In this document: piece after piece, positions 6,186 through 9,140 of the stretch
How positions within the stretch are numbered: position 1 is the stretch's first letter
Layout: each line of letters starts with the position of its first letter
Assembly (NCBI GenBank): GCA_023426855.1
Contig: JAEZBU010000110.1
Coordinates: 1 to 9,140 of the forward strand
Origin: Pseudomonadota bacterium
GTDB taxonomy: Bacteria > Pseudomonadota > Alphaproteobacteria > Rhizobiales > Hyphomicrobiaceae
Direction of reading: 5' to 3'
DNA: 9,140 nucleotides
Notes under the pieces: model-generated
What the model saw: only the letters and a program-made list of their open reading frames with translations
Database searches by the model: none
What the model was told of the DNA's origin: nothing
Position numbers and translations under genes: made by a program

Positions 6186-6668
6186 TCAGCGCGACGGCGA
6201 TGCACCGCGCTTCACCGGCTCGATGTCGAAGTGATGCGCGGTCATTTTCGTCCCGAGCTTATCGTAAAGCGCAATCGCCGGAGCATCCACGAGATCGGCC
6301 TGCACGAAGATCACATAAGCATCCCGCCGATCGGCCTCCACGCGCAAGGCGTTGATCACTGCAGTCGCAATGCCTTGCCGCCTGTGCGCCTCATCGACGG
6401 CGAGATCGTAGATGTAGATCTCGCGCCGATCCTGTTCGAACTTGTCGAGTTGATAGGCGGCCAGTCCGCCGACAACAGTGTCATCGACCGTCGCCACGAC
6501 GGCGATGAAATGCGGCTTACCTAGCAGATCAGACACATACCCGTCGCTCGGTTGATTGGCGAGATACGTTTCGGTTTCCTCGAACGCCACAGCGAACACG
6601 GCCAGCAACGCCCGCATCTCACTGACGTCGGAAGAGGCCAGCACGCGCGTCCGAAACTGCTGTGTCAT
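6186..6668 (-). CDS. GNAT acetyltransferase of the AAC(3)-I (aminoglycoside 3-N-acetyltransferase) type
   Basis: Acetyl-CoA-dependent N-acetyltransferase of the GNAT fold, 160 residues, cytoplasmic. GNAT motif A is HRRQGIATAVINAL (95-108), which contains the pyrophosphate-binding R-x-x-G-x-A loop. What makes the assignment specific is the central block LDKFEQDRREIYIYDLAVDE (74-93), followed by AYVIFVQADLVDAPAIALYDKLG (117-139, opening AYVIFVQAD) and HHFDIEP (145-151). These follow almost word for word the pattern I know from AAC(3)-Ia (KFEQ..SEIYIYDLAV..EHRRQGIATA, AYVIYVQAD, MHFDI), an enzyme that acetylates gentamicin-type aminoglycosides. Length also fits. Whether this chromosomal relative acts on aminoglycosides is unknown; its native substrate may be another amine. 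The ATG at 6668 lies 21 bases after the polA stop on the same strand with only a weak ribosome site, so it is probably co-transcribed with polA. The 37 bases between its stop and the convergent permease stop show no hairpin with a T-run. Confidence 0.85.
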   Translation of the reverse strand: MTQQFRTRVLASSDVSEMRALLAVFAVAFEETETYLANQPSDGYVSDLLGKPHFIAVVATVDDTVVGGLAAYQLDKFEQDRREIYIYDLAVDEAHRRQGIATAVINALRVEADRRDAYVIFVQADLVDAPAIALYDKLGTKMTAHHFDIEPVKRGASPSR

Positions 6669-6689
6669 GATGCTTTGGCCACGTCCGCC

Positions 6690-9140
6690 TCAGTGCGCCT
6701 CTTCCCAGTTTGCCGCCGCCTTGGCATCGACCTTTAGCGGCACGCTGAGCGCAATAGCGGGCTCAGGGCTCTTCTCCATCACGTGTCGCACCGTTTCGAT
6801 CGTCTTCGCGATATCGGCCTCTTTCACTTCGAAGATCAGCTCATCATGCACCTGCAGCAGCATGCGCGCCGACGACAGCTTCGCGGTCTCCAGCGCTTCC
6901 GGCATGCGGATCATGGCGCGGCGGATGATATCGGCGGCCGAACCCTGGATCGGCGCGTTGATGGCGGCTCGCTCCAGGAACCCGCGCATCGATGGATTGC
7001 GTGTGTTGATCTCCGGATAGTGAATGCGCCGGCCGAAGATGGTCTCGACGTAGCCATTCTCGTGCGCGAACGCCTTGGTGCGATCCATGTAGTCGCGGAT
7101 GCCAGGGAAACGCTCGAAGTAGGTCTTGATGTACGCTCCGGCTTCCTCGCGCGAAATGCCGAGTTGGTTGGCCAGGCCGAACGCCGAAATGCCATAGATG
7201 ATGCCGAAGTTGATCGCCTTGGCGCGGCGGCGCACCTCCGGCGGCATGTCTTTCACCGGCACACCGAACATCTCGGACGCCGTCATGGCGTGAATGTCGA
7301 GACCGTCAGCGAACGCCTGTCGCAGCGCCGGGATGTCGGCGATATGTGCCAGCACGCGCAGTTCGATCTGGCTGTAGTCCGCCGACACCAGCTTCATGCC
7401 GGGATCGGCAATGAAGGCGGTGCGGATCGCGCGACCTTCCTTGGTGCGCACCGGAATGTTCTGCAGGTTCGGCTCGCTCGACGCCAAACGGCCCGTGGTC
7501 GTCGCACCCAGCGAATAACTGGTGTGGATGCGGCCGGTTTCCTCATGGATGTAAGTCGGCAGCGCGTCGGTGTATGTGGATCGCAGCTTCGCAAGCTGCC
7601 GCCACTCGAGCATGGTATTCACCAGCTTACGGGCGTGCTCGGGAAGCTCCTCGTTGCCGGCCAGATCGTCGAGCAGATTGGCACGCGTTTCCCATTGGCC
7701 GGACTTGGTACGCTTACCGCCCGGCAGCTTGAGCTGGTCGAACAGCAATTCGCCGAGCTGGCGCGGGGAGCCGAGATTGAACTTGTGCCCGGCCAGCGCA
7801 TAGACCTCTTCCTCCAGCCGTGCGATCGACTGCGCGAACTGCCCGGACAGCCGCGACAGCGTATTGCGATCGACCTTGATGCCGGCCCGCTCCATGCTGG
7901 CAATCACCGGCACCAGCGGACGCTCCAGCGTTTCGTAGACGGCCGTCATCCGCTCCGCCGCCAGCCGCGGCCTCAGCCGCGTCCACAGCCGCAGCGTCAC
8001 GTCGGCATCTTCCGCCGCGTACTCCGTCGCCTTGTCGATCGGCACGCCAGCGAACGTCTTGTCTGCCTTCTTGGCGCCCGGCGCGTGCGCGATCACCTTG
8101 TCGAACGGGATCGTCGCATGCTGCAGGTGGCGCTCCGACAGCGCATCCATGCCGTGATTGCCACGGCCGCCGTCGAGCGCATACGACAGCAGCAGCGTGT
8201 CATCGAACGACTGCACCTCGATGCCATAGCGGCTCAGCACCAGCAGGTCATATTTGAAGTTCTGACCGATCTTGAGAATCGACGGATCCTCGAACAGCGG
8301 CTTCAATGCGTCGAGCGCGGCGCGCAGCGGGATCTGTTCCGGGCCGCTGTCGCCGTTGCCGAAATCGAATGCATCCGAGGCCGGCTTGTGGGCCAGCGGC
8401 ACGTAGCAGGCACGGCCCTGCGGCAGCCCAATCGAGAAGCCGACCAGCTCCGCCACCATCGGATCGCGCGAAGTCGTCTCGGTGTCGACGCTGAAATGCC
8501 CGTAGCTGCGGGCGTCCGCAATCCATTGCTCCAGCCGCGCCATCGTCGTCACGGTCTCATAGGTCGACCGGTCGATCGGCGGCGTCCTCGCGACGTCTGC
8601 CGCGAACGCAACCACCGCACCCGGTGTACCTGCGCCAGCCGCCTGCTCCAGAGCGGGAGCGGACCCAGTACCATCCGCGGTTGGCTTGCGCGCAATCGAT
8701 CGATGCATCGACTTTGACGGCTGACGTTCCGGCTTTTCCGGCATCGGCGGCAGCTCCGCACCGAGCTTTTCCGCGATGCGCCGCGTCAGCGTGCTGAACT
8801 CCATACGGCGCAAGAAGCCGAGCAAATCATCGGCGATCGGGTCCTGCACGCCGAGACGCTCAAGCTCAATTTCGACCGGCACGTCGACCTTCAACCGCAC
8901 CAGCTCGCGCGAAATACGCGCCTGCTCCGCGAACTCGATCAGCCGCTCGCGCCGCTTCGGCTGCTTGATCTCGGACGCCCGCGCCAACAGCGTATCGAGC
9001 TCGCCGTACTCGCGGATCAGCTCGGCCGCGGTCTTCACGCCGATGCCAGGTACACCCGGCACGTTATCGGTGGCGTCGCCTGACAGAGCCTGCACATCCA
9101 CGACCTTCTCGGGCTCGACGCCGAACCGCTCCAGCACCTC
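6690..9140 (-). CDS. polA: DNA polymerase I (partial, N-terminus beyond window edge)
   Basis: Repair and Okazaki-fragment-processing polymerase of family A. The visible 816 residues open inside the 5'-3' exonuclease domain at its helix-3-turn-helix, GDATDNVPGVPGIGVKTA (21-38), with the metal-binding aspartates D22 and D25. A low-complexity Ala/Pro-rich linker follows (about 8580-8720). The 3'-5' proofreading domain keeps all three motifs: DTET (Exo I, near 8478-8489), QNFKYD (Exo II, about 8248-8265) and YAAEDAD (Exo III, about 8000-8023), so proofreading should be active. In the polymerase domain, motif A is SADYSQIELRV (about 7356-7388), motif B RRRAKAINFGIIYG (about 7193-7234) and motif C QVHDELIF (6831-6854), with both catalytic aspartates present. 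Family members in this group have about 1000 residues, so roughly 200 N-terminal residues lie to the right. The stop is at 6690. The acetyltransferase gene follows by 21 bases in the same direction. Confidence 0.98.
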   Translation of the reverse strand, partial: EVLERFGVEPEKVVDVQALSGDATDNVPGVPGIGVKTAAELIREYGELDTLLARASEIKQPKRRERLIEFAEQARISRELVRLKVDVPVEIELERLGVQDPIADDLLGFLRRMEFSTLTRRIAEKLGAELPPMPEKPERQPSKSMHRSIARKPTADGTGSAPALEQAAGAGTPGAVVAFAADVARTPPIDRSTYETVTTMARLEQWIADARSYGHFSVDTETTSRDPMVAELVGFSIGLPQGRACYVPLAHKPASDAFDFGNGDSGPEQIPLRAALDALKPLFEDPSILKIGQNFKYDLLVLSRYGIEVQSFDDTLLLSYALDGGRGNHGMDALSERHLQHATIPFDKVIAHAPGAKKADKTFAGVPIDKATEYAAEDADVTLRLWTRLRPRLAAERMTAVYETLERPLVPVIASMERAGIKVDRNTLSRLSGQFAQSIARLEEEVYALAGHKFNLGSPRQLGELLFDQLKLPGGKRTKSGQWETRANLLDDLAGNEELPEHARKLVNTMLEWRQLAKLRSTYTDALPTYIHEETGRIHTSYSLGATTTGRLASSEPNLQNIPVRTKEGRAIRTAFIADPGMKLVSADYSQIELRVLAHIADIPALRQAFADGLDIHAMTASEMFGVPVKDMPPEVRRRAKAINFGIIYGISAFGLANQLGISREEAGAYIKTYFERFPGIRDYMDRTKAFAHENGYVETIFGRRIHYPEINTRNPSMRGFLERAAINAPIQGSAADIIRRAMIRMPEALETAKLSSARMLLQVHDELIFEVKEADIAKTIETVRHVMEKSPEPAIALSVPLKVDAKAAANWEEAH

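Noticed and set aside
6186..6668. The acetyltransferase as part of an integron cassette or recent mobile insertion
   Set aside because: No attC-like site, integrase, insertion-sequence end or composition shift is visible; the 21-base gap to polA looks like ordinary chromosomal packing.
6783..8717. A 644-codon open frame on the plus strand opposite polA
   Set aside because: It lies wholly antisense to a polymerase with every catalytic motif intact. Its translation is rich in Arg, His and Gln with no recognisable domain, as expected for the complementary frame of a GC-rich gene.
1..9140. A defence, toxin-antitoxin, CRISPR or phage system
   Set aside because: All eight genes fall in recognised metabolic, transport, nuclease or replication families. 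The exported nuclease has no paired inhibitor, and no direct-repeat array was found.

Overview
This window looks like chromosomal DNA from a high-GC alphaproteobacterium, most likely of the Bradyrhizobium/Rhodopseudomonas/Afipia group (Nitrobacteraceae). That placement is inferred from base composition, dense coding, and the mix of families: a TAXI-type TRAP receptor, an XdhC-MocA pair, and a thermonuclease with a tail I associate with Rhizobiales. No named marker settles the genus. Eight protein-coding genes fill the window. The longest gene-free gap is 137 bases. I see no tRNA, rRNA, CRISPR array, insertion sequence or phage gene.

Left block, minus strand, read right to left: a YbfB/YjiJ-type MFS transporter (2794 to 1601), an exported thermonuclease with a cysteine-containing C-terminal tail (1463 to 732), and the N-terminal 198 residues of a TAXI periplasmic solute receptor that runs off the left edge (594 to 1). 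The receptor has its own recognisable promoter (TTGACA at 676-671) and ribosome binding site, so it is probably transcribed separately from the nuclease.

Middle block, plus strand, divergent from the MFS gene across a 77-base gap: an XdhC/CoxI-family molybdenum-cofactor maturation protein, a MocA-like cofactor nucleotidyltransferase starting 9 bases later, and an SLC13/DASS-family permease 82 bases further on. The first two would act together: the transferase attaches a nucleotide to molybdopterin and XdhC hands the finished cofactor to a molybdenum hydroxylase. No hydroxylase gene lies in the window, so the enzyme they serve is elsewhere.

Right block, minus strand: DNA polymerase I (polA, C-terminal 816 residues, with proofreading motifs intact, running off the right edge), followed 21 bases later by a GNAT acetyltransferase that closely resembles the AAC(3)-I aminoglycoside acetyltransferases. 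The permease and the acetyltransferase converge with only 37 bases between their stops.

Most of the window is ordinary. I do not see a clear undescribed multi-gene system. The points most worth a second look are the chromosomal AAC(3)-I-like gene behind polA, the XdhC-MocA pair without a hydroxylase, and the cysteine-rich exported nuclease.
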